Shown here piece after piece: positions 1-11,436 of a DNA stretch of 37,549 bases; position 1 is the stretch's first letter, and each line of letters opens with the position of its first letter. The stretch is from NCBI GenBank assembly GCA_030691735.1, contig JAUYDS010000021.1:1-37549 (forward strand), given 5' to 3'. Under the pieces are notes generated by a model, which made no database searches, had not been told where the DNA came from, and saw nothing but the letters and a program-made list of their open reading frames with translations. The stretch comes from Candidatus Aminicenantota bacterium (lineage in GTDB: Bacteria > Acidobacteriota > Aminicenantia > Aminicenantales > UBA4085). The position numbers and the translations under genes are program-made.

Positions 1-14
1 GCGGCCGGGGCGGC

Positions 15-140
15 GGCAGGGGCCCCAGGCTTTGTCTGGGGATCCGTTTCCGCCGTACTCAGCCGCGTATTTACATCGCGGGTGAGTGCCCCGGGCTTTG
101 CCCGGGGGTCCACTTCCGCCGCGAAGGCTCGTCCCTTGAC
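15..140. repeat. Two copies of a GC-rich hairpin repeat
   Basis: Positions 88-140 are an exact 53-base match to 14800-14852. The unit opens with the hairpin CCCCGGGC-TTT-GCCCGGGG and continues through CCACTTCCGCCGCGAAGG. A degenerate copy lies at 15-55, where CCCCAGGC-TTT-GTCTGGGG keeps the pairing through a wobble pair. The compensating changes suggest the hairpin itself is maintained. The repeat probably belongs to a dispersed intergenic family; which gene lies upstream cannot be seen. Confidence 0.85.
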
Positions 141-212
141 CCCGGCCGCTTTCCGGATGCTCAGCGGCCTGGGAGGAATGAAAAGCAGCCGCGAGGGAAA
201 CCGCGAGGGAAA

Positions 213-242
213 TTGACAAGAGCTGTCCCTTTTATTTAAAAT
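213..242 (+). promoter_or_regulatory. Putative sigma70 promoter for the metallophosphoesterase gene
   Basis: TTGACA at 213-218 is followed, after 18 bases, by TAAAAT at 237-242 in an AT-rich stretch that contrasts with the GC-rich flanks. It lies about 60 bases upstream of the start codon at 305. No strong Shine-Dalgarno sequence precedes that start. Confidence 0.5.
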
Positions 243-304
243 ATTATGAAAAAATTATTGGATGGTATTACAATAGGCTTTATTGTAGGCTAGAAAAACG
301 GCGG

Positions 305-2629
305 ATGAGACTTAAGCGGAGAGAGTTCGTCAAGCTCGGCGGAGCCGGCCTCCTGCTCACCGGACTCGACCTGAAAACGCTGTTCGGCCTCCCCGCCGAG
401 AGCGCGGCCTCGCCGTTCACCGAACAGCTCACCAGCCAGGAATTTCCTTTTCCCTACGACCCCGCGGTCTTCGAGGCCGCCGAGCGCATCTCCAACGTCC
501 GCCGCAGCGGGCTCGACCCGAGCGTCTGGCTGACCGATCTCAACCTCCTGGTCAAGAGCGGAAAGACGCTGGACATCAAGGTGCTCGTCGCCGACCGGCG
601 CGAGGCCCTGGCCACGACCATGGACGTCCAGTCCTTCACCGGCGTCAAGGACTCCTTGGACCTCCAGATCCGCGGACATGACAGCCCGCGGCTGTATTAT
701 CAGGTCCAATACCGGGTCGGACAGGCCGCCTGGAAAGCGCTTCCCCCCCGGAACTTCAAGCTTCCCAACGCCAAACTCCAGAACGGCGGGCAGATCAACG
801 CCTTTTTCATCGGCGACGACCACAATTTCGACGACGGCTCTATCAGCGTTCCCCCCGAATACATCCAGACGAAGATCACGGGCGATTATTTCTACGATTT
901 CATGAACAAGCTGAGGAGCAATCGGAATTGGGAGCCCATCCCGCCCCTGGACAGGTTTCATTTCAGCTTCTATCTGCTCCATGGACTATACCACATCCTC
1001 GCCTCAGAAGACCCGGACTTCATCGTCAACCTAGGCGACTCGACCGGCATCGGGGCCAATTACCGCTGGGAGCAGTGGGGGCTTCCCTTCAAGAACCTGA
1101 CCGAAAAGGACTACGATTACATCGCCCGCGTCCTCTGGATCCGGTCGCGGAAGACGTTCTCCGCCGTCACTCCGAACATGCCTGTGTACTGGGCCCTCGG
1201 CAACCATGACGGAGACGAGGCCTGGTCCGAAGCGCGGGTCCAGGCGAAGCTGTATCGGCAGAAATATTTTCAGTTCCCAACCAGCGTTACTTATCCCGAG
1301 GGAGGCCACCCCGACGGCAACTATTTCGCCTTCACCTGGGGGGCGGACGAGAAGAATCGAGGCGGCGCCCAGTTCATCATCCTCGATGTCCTCGGGTTCA
1401 ACCCGAGCGTGCCGAAAAAAATAGAAGAGTGGACGTTGGGCGCCGAGCAACTGAGGTGGTTCGAGGACGTCCTGAGCCGGAACGACAGCGAGTGGAGCTT
1501 CGCTTGTTATCACCACGTCCTGGGCGGATGGCCGGCCAGTGCGGACGAAGTGCATAACGATTACGTTTATGGACGAGGGCCTTTGTTCACGAGCCAAGAC
1601 TACGCCTCTTATGCCGATCCGGCCAAGATCGAACAGGTCAAATTGACCGAGCTCGGCAAGAAATACGGGCTGAGGGCCTTCATCTACGGCCATGACCATA
1701 TTTTTTATGCCAAGAGAATCGGAGAAGGGACGAACAAAAAGGACCTTTACGGCGTCTGCGCCGGCTCGACCAAATATATCGGCGAGCGGACCTGGTGGAG
1801 GATGCCGTTCTGGAGGAAGCATTACGGAGACGGGTTCAAGGTCCACCCGGATTTCTACGGGCCTTCCGGGATCACCCGGCTGAGCCTGAAAAGCGATCAA
1901 GCGCGGTTCGATTATCTCGGCATCAAGCGGACGCCCTTTTCCAACACGCCGGATAAAGACGGACTTGAAGCCACTATCTATTCCAGTCTCATCCTAACGA
2001 ACCCGGCTCCGGCCATGCAGATCGACAAGACGGCTTTTTCTTTCGAGACGGACGAGTGGAGCACGGTGCCTCCGCCCTCCCAGGTCCTCAAGGTCCGGAA
2101 CACCGGAGGGCAGGGCTTGCATTTTACGGCCACTCCCGACCAGGATTGGATCTCGGTGACCCCCACGAGCGGAAGCTCTTGGAGGGCCTGGACGAACCTG
2201 TCCGTATCGCTCTTGCTCACGAACTTGAGCCCGGGAACCCGTAACGGCTCGATCAAGATCGAGTCTCCCGGCACGGCCATCGCCCCGATTCAGGTGTCCG
2301 TCCGATTCGTGATCACGGAAGCGCCTCTTTACGCTCCTTTGAATTTCGCCGGCACCCACAGGGGCTCGTCCTCCTCCACGCCGAAGCTGGATACGATCCT
2401 TCTGACCTGGCAGGAGAACCGGCTCAACACGAACGTTCAAAAATACCGGCTTTACCTTCTCGGCGAGACGGGAGGAAGGACGCGGATCGGCGAGACGAAT
2501 CCCGCGACCTTCGCCTATGAGTACGGCTTGACGCGTAAGGACAGAAGCTACCGCTTCGCCATTGCCGTGGTGAATACCCGCGGGCGGGAAGGGGACGCGG
2601 CCGTGGCGACGATTCCGCGAAGTATCTGA
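305..2629 (+). CDS. Tat-exported metallophosphoesterase with C-terminal BACON-like and FnIII-like domains
   Basis: This 774-residue protein starts with a twin-arginine signal (KRREFVKLGGAGLLLTG), so it is probably exported folded. The calcineurin-like metallophosphoesterase core shows the family's metal-ligand blocks in order: GDDH, NLGDSTG, ALGNHDGDE, CYHH and YGHDH, spread over about residues 170-460. The core should hydrolyse a phosphate ester or anhydride, but the substrate is unknown. Residues about 570-675 resemble a BACON or Ig-like sandwich (NTGGQGL..TP..WISVTPTSG). Residues 676-774 form a fibronectin-III-like module starting YAP and ending REGDAAV, which recurs in the metalloprotease at 22047-23870. 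The gene stands alone, with its own promoter upstream and a weak hairpin downstream. The enzyme class is well supported; the natural substrate is not. Confidence 0.85.
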   Translation: MRLKRREFVKLGGAGLLLTGLDLKTLFGLPAESAASPFTEQLTSQEFPFPYDPAVFEAAERISNVRRSGLDPSVWLTDLNLLVKSGKTLDIKVLVADRREALATTMDVQSFTGVKDSLDLQIRGHDSPRLYYQVQYRVGQAAWKALPPRNFKLPNAKLQNGGQINAFFIGDDHNFDDGSISVPPEYIQTKITGDYFYDFMNKLRSNRNWEPIPPLDRFHFSFYLLHGLYHILASEDPDFIVNLGDSTGIGANYRWEQWGLPFKNLTEKDYDYIARVLWIRSRKTFSAVTPNMPVYWALGNHDGDEAWSEARVQAKLYRQKYFQFPTSVTYPEGGHPDGNYFAFTWGADEKNRGGAQFIILDVLGFNPSVPKKIEEWTLGAEQLRWFEDVLSRNDSEWSFACYHHVLGGWPASADEVHNDYVYGRGPLFTSQDYASYADPAKIEQVKLTELGKKYGLRAFIYGHDHIFYAKRIGEGTNKKDLYGVCAGSTKYIGERTWWRMPFWRKHYGDGFKVHPDFYGPSGITRLSLKSDQARFDYLGIKRTPFSNTPDKDGLEATIYSSLILTNPAPAMQIDKTAFSFETDEWSTVPPPSQVLKVRNTGGQGLHFTATPDQDWISVTPTSGSSWRAWTNLSVSLLLTNLSPGTRNGSIKIESPGTAIAPIQVSVRFVITEAPLYAPLNFAGTHRGSSSSTPKLDTILLTWQENRLNTNVQKYRLYLLGETGGRTRIGETNPATFAYEYGLTRKDRSYRFAIAVVNTRGREGDAAVATIPRSI

Positions 2630-2651
2630 AGCGCGGGACAGCGCTTTAATT
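2630..2651 (+). terminator. Weak hairpin, possible terminator
   Basis: A 5-bp stem AGCGC/GCGCT with a 6-base loop is followed by TTTAATTAATC just after the stop codon at 2629. The stem is short and the T-run broken, so termination here is only possible. Confidence 0.35.
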
Positions 2652-2701
2652 AATCTTTATCTCGACGGCGCCTTCATCGTGGTCATCCGGCCGCCGGAAA
2701 A

Positions 2702-2731
2702 TTGACAAGGCCAAGAGAAACCTGATAGACT
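2702..2731 (+). promoter_or_regulatory. Putative sigma70 promoter for accD-folC
   Basis: TTGACA at 2702-2707 and TAGACT at 2726-2731 are separated by 18 bases. The predicted start site lies close to the accD start at 2744, so the leader would be very short. No clear Shine-Dalgarno sequence is seen in it. Confidence 0.5.
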
Positions 2732-2743
2732 TTTCGGACGATC

Positions 2744-3538
2744 ATGATCGAGAACCGTTGGACGCGATGCAACAACTGCCAGAAGATCCTCTATAAAGAG
2801 GACATCCTCGACAACTTCAAGGTCTGCCCGGCCTGCTCCTTCCATTTCCGACTGTCCGCGTCCGAACGGCTGAAAATGCTCTTCGACGAGGGACGGTTCG
2901 ACCTCGTCGATCACGAGATTTTTCCTCTCGACCCCTTGAACTTCGTCGACAGCCAGAGCTACCGCAAGCGCCTCGATGAGAGCCAAACGAAAACCTCCCT
3001 TCCCGATGCCGTGATCAACGCCGTGGGCACGGTGGGGGGGATCAAGGTCGTCGTCTCGGCCATGGATTTCGCTTTCATGGGGGGGAGCATGGGCTCGGTC
3101 GTCGGCGAGAAGATCACTCGGGCGACGGAGAGGGCGCTTCGGGAAAAGCTGCCCCTGATCATCGTCTCCTGCTCGGGCGGCGCCCGGATGCAGGAGGGCG
3201 CCCTGTCTCTGATGCAGCTGGCCAAGACGAGCGCGGCCTTGGCCCGGCTCGAAGAAGCCGGCCTGCCGTTCATCTCCGTTCTCGCCGACCCCACCACGGG
3301 CGGCACCACGGCCAGTTTCGCCATGCTGGGCGATGTCAACATCGCCGAGCCCAACGCCTTGATCGGGTTCGCCGGGCCCCGCGTGATCGAGCAGACCATC
3401 AAGGAGAAGCTGCCGAAGGGGTTCCAGCGCTCCGAGTTCCTGCTCAAGCACGGTATGCTGGACGATGTCGTCCCTCGGAAGGCCTTGAAAGGCTATATCG
3501 TCCGGGCGCTGCGGCTCTTTCTCAACCGCGCTCAATGA
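2744..3538 (+). CDS. accD: Acetyl-CoA carboxylase carboxyltransferase subunit beta
   Basis: The 264-residue product is the beta subunit of the carboxyltransferase that moves the carboxyl group from biotin to acetyl-CoA, giving malonyl-CoA for fatty-acid synthesis. The N-terminal zinc finger is complete, with C9, C12, C28 and C31. The crotonase-like core shows the typical GGSMGSVVGEKI and SGGARMQEG segments, followed by PTTGGTTASFAMLGD and GFAGPRVIEQT. The length is close to the usual 280-300. The stop overlaps the folC start by four bases (ATGA), so the two are translationally coupled, as in many bacteria. The partner gene accA is not in the window. Confidence 0.96.
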   Translation: MIENRWTRCNNCQKILYKEDILDNFKVCPACSFHFRLSASERLKMLFDEGRFDLVDHEIFPLDPLNFVDSQSYRKRLDESQTKTSLPDAVINAVGTVGGIKVVVSAMDFAFMGGSMGSVVGEKITRATERALREKLPLIIVSCSGGARMQEGALSLMQLAKTSAALARLEEAGLPFISVLADPTTGGTTASFAMLGDVNIAEPNALIGFAGPRVIEQTIKEKLPKGFQRSEFLLKHGMLDDVVPRKALKGYIVRALRLFLNRAQ

Positions 3539-4827
3539 ATTCCGCCGCTTGCCGGGCTTATCTCCGGGACCTCCAGCGGTTCGGCATCAAACTCGGCCTC
3601 GAGAATATTTCCACGGTCTTGGCCTCGTTCGGCCATCCCCAGCGATCGTTCCCGGCCGTCCACGTGGCCGGGACGAATGGCAAGGGCTCGGTCTGCGCGA
3701 TGCTGGCCGAGATCCTTTCTCTGCATGATCTCAAGGTCGGGCTTTATACTTCACCCCACCTGGTCCGAGTCGAAGAGCGGATCCGGGTCGGCGGTGCGCT
3801 GATATCGTCCCGTGACTTTTGCCGGTTGACCCAAAAGGTCAAGCTCAGGATCACCCGTCTCTTGGCCCGCAAAGAACTGGAGGCCCACCCGACGTTCTTT
3901 GAGGTCTTAACTCTTATCGCCTTCCTCTATTTTCGCGAAAAACGGATCGACATCGCCGTCCTGGAGGTCGGGATGGGCGGGCGGTTCGATGCGACGAACG
4001 TCGTCAGGCCTCTTGTGTCGGTGATCACGAGCATCTCCAAGGACCACCAGGAGCACCTGGGGAGGACGATCGGCAAGATCGCTTTCGAAAAAGCGGGAAT
4101 CATCAAGCCGTTCGTGTCCGTCGTCTGCGGCGCGGATGGGCCCGACGTCGTGAGGGTCATCCGGGAGCGGGCTTTCGAAATCGAGGCCCCGTTCATCAAC
4201 GCTTTCGACCGGGACCATCGTCTGATCTCCGAAAAGAAACGGGACCACTTCGTCTTCCGCTATTCATTTGGCGGCAGATCGTTCCGCTTCTCCCCCGGTC
4301 TTCAGGGAGAACACCAGGGGAGCAACGCGGCCATCGCCGTCGCCGCGGCTTCCGTCCTAAGCCGAATGTGGCGGCCGCTCGATAAGAAGAAGATCGTTCT
4401 AGGGATCGCCCGGGCCCGCTGGGAAGGCCGGCTGGAAGCCGTCTCGAAAAGGCCGCTGGTCCTGCTGGACGGCGCTCACAACGAGGGCGGCGCTGCGGCC
4501 CTGGCAAAATACATCAAGGATTTCCGTGCCGAACGACCCGTCCTCGTTTTTGCCATGATGAAGGACAAGGCCATACGGCGGGTCGTCTCTCTGCTGTTCC
4601 CCCTCGCCAAAAAAGTCATCCTCACCTCCCTCCCCTATTCCCGGGCCGCGGCTCCGGCCGATATCCGGCGTCTCGCCCGTCCGTTCGAAGCCAAGATCGC
4701 CGAGGAGCCTTCGCTCCAGGCCGCCATCGAGCTGGCCAAGGCCGAGGCCGGCCCGCGCGGCTTCGTGCTCATCACGGGGTCTTTGTTCCTCGTCGGCGCC
4801 TTCAAGAAGCTCGCTCGAAGTGGGTGA
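3535..4827 (+). CDS. folC: Bifunctional folylpolyglutamate / dihydrofolate synthase
   Basis: The 430-residue Mur-ligase-family enzyme adds glutamate to dihydropteroate or folates using ATP. The P-loop HVAGTNGKGS sits near residues 43-52. It is followed by TSPHLVRVEERI (substrate binding), VLEVGMGGRFDATN, SKDHQEHLG and LLDGAHN, all hallmark FolC blocks. The start overlaps the accD stop. The last eight codons (KKLARSG and stop) lie inside a dispersed repeat arm at 4805-4834 that recurs inverted near 5610-5640, so the natural C-terminus may have been altered by the repeat. Function is confident; whether FolC makes dihydrofolate, polyglutamates or both cannot be decided here. Confidence 0.95.
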   Translation: MNSAACRAYLRDLQRFGIKLGLENISTVLASFGHPQRSFPAVHVAGTNGKGSVCAMLAEILSLHDLKVGLYTSPHLVRVEERIRVGGALISSRDFCRLTQKVKLRITRLLARKELEAHPTFFEVLTLIAFLYFREKRIDIAVLEVGMGGRFDATNVVRPLVSVITSISKDHQEHLGRTIGKIAFEKAGIIKPFVSVVCGADGPDVVRVIRERAFEIEAPFINAFDRDHRLISEKKRDHFVFRYSFGGRSFRFSPGLQGEHQGSNAAIAVAAASVLSRMWRPLDKKKIVLGIARARWEGRLEAVSKRPLVLLDGAHNEGGAAALAKYIKDFRAERPVLVFAMMKDKAIRRVVSLLFPLAKKVILTSLPYSRAAAPADIRRLARPFEAKIAEEPSLQAAIELAKAEAGPRGFVLITGSLFLVGAFKKLARSG

Positions 4828-4975
4828 ACGCTCTTATTGTCGGCGGGTCCTGTCACTCCGGCGCCCTGTCCGTCCTCGCTCCACCCATCCCCCAGTGGGG
4901 CCCTTCCGCTGCGGGCGGACAGGTGCATCCGTCGTGCCACCCGCAATTAGAGCGTTCACCCGCTTCTTCACTCGC
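4805..4975. repeat. Inverted repeat arms at the 3' end of folC
   Basis: GGGTGAACGCTCT at 4822-4834 pairs perfectly with AGAGCGTTCACCC at 4949-4961. Inside, ATTG..GCGGGT pairs with ACCCGCAAT. The left arm extends back to 4805 and encodes the end of folC including its stop. Related arms occur at 5318-5343 and 5610-5640. The left arm here is the reverse complement type of the arm at 5610, and the right arm is that of 5318, giving a larger nested symmetry across the whole intergenic region. Confidence 0.8.
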
Positions 4976-5317
4976 CGACTACCAAAAAAGGCCGCACTTA
5001 GGATCCTAACCCTCAGTTCGTAGATTACCGTAAATATTGAAACGCAGCGGCGAGATTTCCTTATGGTCGCTTCGCTTTCTTCCCCTTCGCCCTGGCTAAC
5101 AAGCGGTGCATACGAGGAGAGCGTCAATTGATAGGGCGAGGGGATGGGGGATGAACGGACCGACCTTTTAATCCCCCTGAATTGTGTCAGGGGGTAGGGG
5201 ATTTAATAAGATACAACGAAGTGTTATTCCCTGCCAATTCCCCGCCGCCGCGTTTCGGTTTTTTTGGGAAGCCGCTAGAAGGAGGTAGGATCAGGGGCGC
5301 GGTTTATTTATTAGTCT
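4976..5317. other. Gene-free stretch, AT-richer than its flanks
   Basis: No convincing gene is seen. The stretch contains a hairpin of the AATCCCC..GGGGATT family at 5170-5203 and a 13-base partial repeat ACGAGGAGAGCGT at 5112-5124 that recurs at 5603-5615. A short open frame at 5182-5406 has no recognisable motif or ribosome-binding site and runs into the structured repeat, so it was not called. Confidence 0.6.
5170..5203. repeat. AATCCCC..GGGGATT hairpin, copy 1
   Basis: CCCCCTGA at 5173-5180 pairs with TCAGGGGG at 5187-5194 around a six-base loop, flanked by AATC and GGGGATT. The same architecture occurs at 19547-19587 and 34507-34542, so this is a small dispersed palindrome that may also act as a terminator. 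Confidence 0.65.
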
Positions 5318-5640
5318 GTGAGCGAAGAAGCGGGCGAACGCTCAATTCACGGATTGAACCGAACGACAAGATCGGGAAACGGCTGAAGCGACCATGGAGG
5401 GTTTAGCCTTTCCGAGCCGTCCTTCGAGGACAGCCGATCCGGAAGAGATCGGCCGGCGAAGCATGTTTGACGTCCCGGCGAACCCCCGTAATTAAGAAGC
5501 CGGGACGGAGTTCTGAGCCGCCGAGAAGGACGGGGAGGAAACGGCGTTAAAAACCCGAGTCGGGAGCGAAGCCGTTTCCCGATCTTGTCTATACGATCCG
5601 CGACGAGGAGAGCGTTCGCCCGCTTCGAGCGAGCTTCTTC
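5318..5640. other. Multibranched nested inverted repeat, candidate structured RNA or palindromic element
   Basis: Six nested or enclosed stems can be drawn. The 17-bp perfect outer stem is 5327-5343 with 5610-5626. An 18-bp perfect stem is 5367-5384 with 5570-5587. Inside lie a 6-bp stem 5399-5404 with 5551-5556 and an 8-bp stem 5417-5424 with 5526-5533. The latter encloses two hairpins: 5433-5439 with 5447-5453, and a 9-bp stem 5471-5479 with 5499-5507. This gives a long stalk ending in a three-way junction. The pairing is symmetric, so the transcribed strand is unknown. No RNase P, tmRNA or SRP signature was recognised. It could be a non-coding RNA, part of the ATP-operon leader region, or the remnant of a mobile palindromic element. 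Confidence 0.6.
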
Positions 5641-5649
5641 CCCGAGCCC

Positions 5650-5678
5650 TTGAAATTTTAGCCTAAAAATGGTATTTT
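5650..5678 (+). promoter_or_regulatory. Putative sigma70 promoter of the ATP synthase operon
   Basis: TTGAAA at 5650-5655 and TATTTT at 5673-5678 are separated by 17 bases. This places the start site about 28 bases upstream of the first ATP synthase gene at 5713, just downstream of the large inverted repeat. Confidence 0.55.
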
Positions 5679-5712
5679 ACCGCATTACGAAAGAGGTCTA
5701 TCCAGCGGGCTT

Positions 5713-6129
5713 ATGCTTCAAATCGACGCGACGTTCCTGGTCATTTTCGCCATCATCTGGATCCTTCTCTTCGTCCTGACCCGCATCTTCTGGAACCCCA
5801 TGACCCGCCTCGTCAAAGACCGGGAGGCCCAGGTCGAGGGCGACCAGGCGTCCGCCCGAAAGGGGCTCAAAGAATATGAGCAGAGCCTCCAGACGATCGA
5901 AGCGACCCTGAAATCGGCGCGGCTCGCCGCGGAAAAGGTGAGGGGGGATCTCGAGGCCGAGGCTTTGAAGGAAAAGTCGCGGATCCTGGCCGAGGCCGGC
6001 GCCGCGTCCAAAACGGAAATCGAGAAAGCCAAGGCCGCGCTCGAGGCGGAGATCACCCGGCTCAAGAGGGAGCTGGGATCGGAAGCGGGCCGCCTGGCCG
6101 TCGAGATCGAGAAAAGGCTGTTGAACTGA
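5713..6129 (+). CDS. atpF: ATP synthase F0 subunit b' (first b-type subunit)
   Basis: The 138-residue protein has one N-terminal membrane helix (LVIFAIIWILLFVLTRIFW) followed by a long charged coiled coil rich in Ala, Glu, Lys and Arg, the layout of the peripheral-stalk b subunit. It is followed at once by a second b-type gene, the b'/b pair seen in cyanobacteria, Alphaproteobacteria and several other phyla. The stalk would hold F1 against the membrane part of the ATP synthase. The stop overlaps the next start by one base. The b' versus b label is inferred from order and length only. Confidence 0.85.
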   Translation: MLQIDATFLVIFAIIWILLFVLTRIFWNPMTRLVKDREAQVEGDQASARKGLKEYEQSLQTIEATLKSARLAAEKVRGDLEAEALKEKSRILAEAGAASKTEIEKAKAALEAEITRLKRELGSEAGRLAVEIEKRLLN

Positions 6130-6710
6130 TGGCGGACAAAAAGACCGCGTGGGCCGTCCTTCTGCTGGTCCCTCTGTTCCTTTGCCTGACCACCGAAGAA
6201 GGGGCTGAAGCAGCGGGCGGAAGCGGCCTGCTGGGGAAGGTCATCAATTTCATCCTTTTGTTCGGCGGCCTGGTCATTGTCCTACGCAAGCCGCTCCGGG
6301 AATTTCTTCGGAAGCGGACGGAGACCATCCGCGCCCTCATGAAGGACGCCCAAACGGCTCGGCTCGAGGCCGAAGCGAAGCTCGACGAGGCCGGCCGGAA
6401 AATCGCCGCCCTCGAGGACGAGGTCGTCCGGATGAAAAAGAACGCCGAAGCCGAGGGCCTCAAGGACAAGGAGCGGATCCGAGCCCTGGCGGCGAAAGAA
6501 GAGAGCCGCATCCGGTCTTTCGCCGAGCAGGAGATCGACCTCCAGCTCAAGGCCGGGATCCAGGAGCTCAAGGAATATACCGCGGAACTGGCGGCCTCGC
6601 TGGCCGAAGCCCGCATCAAGGACAAGATCACGGCCAAAGAACAGTCGGCGCTGATCGACAAATCCATCGATAAGCTGGCGGAGCTTCATGAAAAATCAAG
6701 TTCTGGTTAA
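6129..6710 (+). CDS. atpF: ATP synthase F0 subunit b (second b-type subunit)
   Basis: The 193-residue protein has two hydrophobic N-terminal stretches: a signal-like segment at about residues 8-21 (AWAVLLLVPLFLCL) and a membrane helix at about 33-52 (GKVINFILLFGGLVIVL). These precede the basic turn RKPLREFLRKR and a long coiled coil. The extra leader resembles AtpF of several deltaproteobacterial-type operons. It forms the peripheral stalk with the preceding b'. Its coding region overlaps the start of the delta subunit gene by 23 bases, an unusually long overlap that indicates tight translational coupling. Confidence 0.88.
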   Translation: MADKKTAWAVLLLVPLFLCLTTEEGAEAAGGSGLLGKVINFILLFGGLVIVLRKPLREFLRKRTETIRALMKDAQTARLEAEAKLDEAGRKIAALEDEVVRMKKNAEAEGLKDKERIRALAAKEESRIRSFAEQEIDLQLKAGIQELKEYTAELAASLAEARIKDKITAKEQSALIDKSIDKLAELHEKSSSG

Positions 6711-7230
6711 GCGCTACACCGAAGGCCTGGCCGCCGCCCTCAAGACCGAGGAGGAATACGGGGCGGTCAGCCGGGAGCTGGCCGAATTCTCCGCCCTGCT
6801 CGAAGAGAACGACGAGCTGCGGCTCGTCCTGCTCCGGCCGTTCCTCTCGGCGGGGAAAAAAGCGCAGATCGTTCAAGATCTTCTTGCCCGTGAACGCTAT
6901 CAAGACAAGACCGGCCGCCTCATCGTCCTTCTCCTGCGCCACCGGCGGCTGGACCTCCTGCCCCGGATCGTCCGCGACCTGCCCGAGCTGTGGCGGGAGC
7001 GGCAAGGCATCGTCACCTTCGAGGTCCGCTCCGTCGTCCCCGTCGGGAACGGGCAGAGAGCCAGGCTCGAAGGGGAACTGATGAAGCTCGAGAACGGCCC
7101 GGTCGCCTGCACGTACGTGCTCGATCCGGCGATCATCGGCGGACTTCACGTTAAAAAAGGGAATATGGTTTACGATGTCTCCATCAAAGGTCAGCTGGAG
7201 CGGTTGAAGGAAAAAATCAGGGAGAGGTAG
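6688..7230 (+). CDS. atpH: ATP synthase F1 subunit delta
   Basis: The 180-residue product matches the delta (OSCP) subunit, which caps F1 and joins it to the b stalk. The N-terminal helical domain begins VKRYTEGLAAAL, like the usual RYA..L pattern. The C-terminal part has the family's IGGLHVKKGNMVYDVSIKGQLERLKEKI ending, read across two segments. Length is standard. GGCGGAGC upstream may serve as ribosome-binding site within the end of the previous gene. Confidence 0.93.
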   Translation: MKNQVLVKRYTEGLAAALKTEEEYGAVSRELAEFSALLEENDELRLVLLRPFLSAGKKAQIVQDLLARERYQDKTGRLIVLLLRHRRLDLLPRIVRDLPELWRERQGIVTFEVRSVVPVGNGQRARLEGELMKLENGPVACTYVLDPAIIGGLHVKKGNMVYDVSIKGQLERLKEKIRER

Positions 7231-7236
7231 AACGCC

Positions 7237-8753
<1,517 letters not shown>

Positions 8754-8754
<1 letters not shown>

Positions 8755-9614
8755 TGCCGACCCTGATCGACCTCCGCCGCCGGATCAAGAGCGTCAAGAA
8801 CACGCAGCAGATCACGAAGGCGATGAAGACCGTTTCCACGGCCAAGTTCAAAAAGGCCCAGCGCGGGGTCGTCGAGGGCCGGCCGCAGTGGCACAACGCC
8901 CCCGGCCTCCTGGCCAGGATCTCGGGATGGGCCGGGGCGCGCGCCCATCCCTTGTTCGCCGTCCGGAACGAGAAGAAGATCCACGTCGTCGTCATCACTT
9001 CGGACAAGGGATTATGCGGCGCGTTCAATTCGAACCTTCTGGCGCGGACGATCGAGTTCATCCGGGAAAAAAGCCGGTCGTCCGAGGTCGGCCTCGCGCT
9101 CATCGGCAAGAAGGCCGTCCATTTCTTCCGGAAACATCCGTATCCTGTCGACTGGGCTTATGCCGACAAAGTGGACAAGCTCGGCGCCCGGGAGCTCCAT
9201 CAGCTGGCCCATCACCTGATGCGGCGCTTCGCCTTTCTCGAAACGGACGGCGTGTATATCGCTTACAACGAGTTCAAGTCCGTCCTCAGCCCCCGGATCA
9301 CGATCATGAAGCTGCTGCCCATCGCCCTGCCCCCGGCGTCGGAGCCGCGGACGGTGCCGCCGGACTGGGAGCCGACCGGATTCGCCCCGCTCGAGTCCTT
9401 GGTGCCTCGTTATGTCGAAGAGCAGATCGGCCATGCCTTCTTCGAGTCCCAGGCCGCCGAACAGGCGGCGCGGATGATGGCCATGGACAGCGCCTCGCAG
9501 AACGCCGAGGAGCTGATCACCGACCTCGTCCTCGGCCTGAACAAGATCCGCCAGGCCGGTATCACCAAGGAGCTTCTCGAGATCATGACCGCCGTGGAAG
9601 CGTTGAAACAATAA
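8754..9614 (+). CDS. atpG: ATP synthase F1 subunit gamma
   Basis: The 286-residue gamma subunit is the rotor shaft inside the alpha-beta hexamer. Its N-terminal helix (LRRRIKSVKNTQQITKAMKT) and C-terminal helix (MAMDSASQNAEELI..LNKIRQAGITKELLEI) are the two conserved halves of the shaft coiled coil. The central Rossmann-like segment VVITSDKGLCGAFNSN is also present. Length is normal and it lies between alpha and beta as in the standard F1 order. Confidence 0.97.
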
Positions 9615-9632
9615 GGAATGCCGCAGGAGTGA

Positions 9633-11341
<1,709 letters not shown>

Positions 11342-11436
11342 GGACCACATACCGTATGTAGTCCTCCCTCTGATACGGTCATGTCTTCTGACAAAAAAAT
11401 AGGTAAAAAAATAGGACCACATACGGTCTGTGGTCC
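11342..11436. repeat. REP-like palindrome enclosing the methyltransferase start codon
   Basis: The arm at 11342-11358 (GGACCACATACCGTATG) pairs with 11420-11436 with one mismatch in 17. Each arm is itself close to palindromic, so smaller local hairpins are also possible. The core CACATACCG links it to the elements at 19596-19691, 24786-24854 and 32559-32699. It starts one base after the end of atpC and runs into the first 19 codons of the next gene. Confidence 0.75.

Noticed and set aside
5182-5406. Possible 74-codon gene in the gap before the ATP operon
   Set aside because: No ribosome-binding site or motif, and it runs through the left arms of the nested inverted repeat.
5318-5640. RNase P RNA, tmRNA or SRP RNA
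   Set aside because: The conserved sequence blocks of these RNAs were looked for by eye on both strands and not found, although the size and stems were suggestive.
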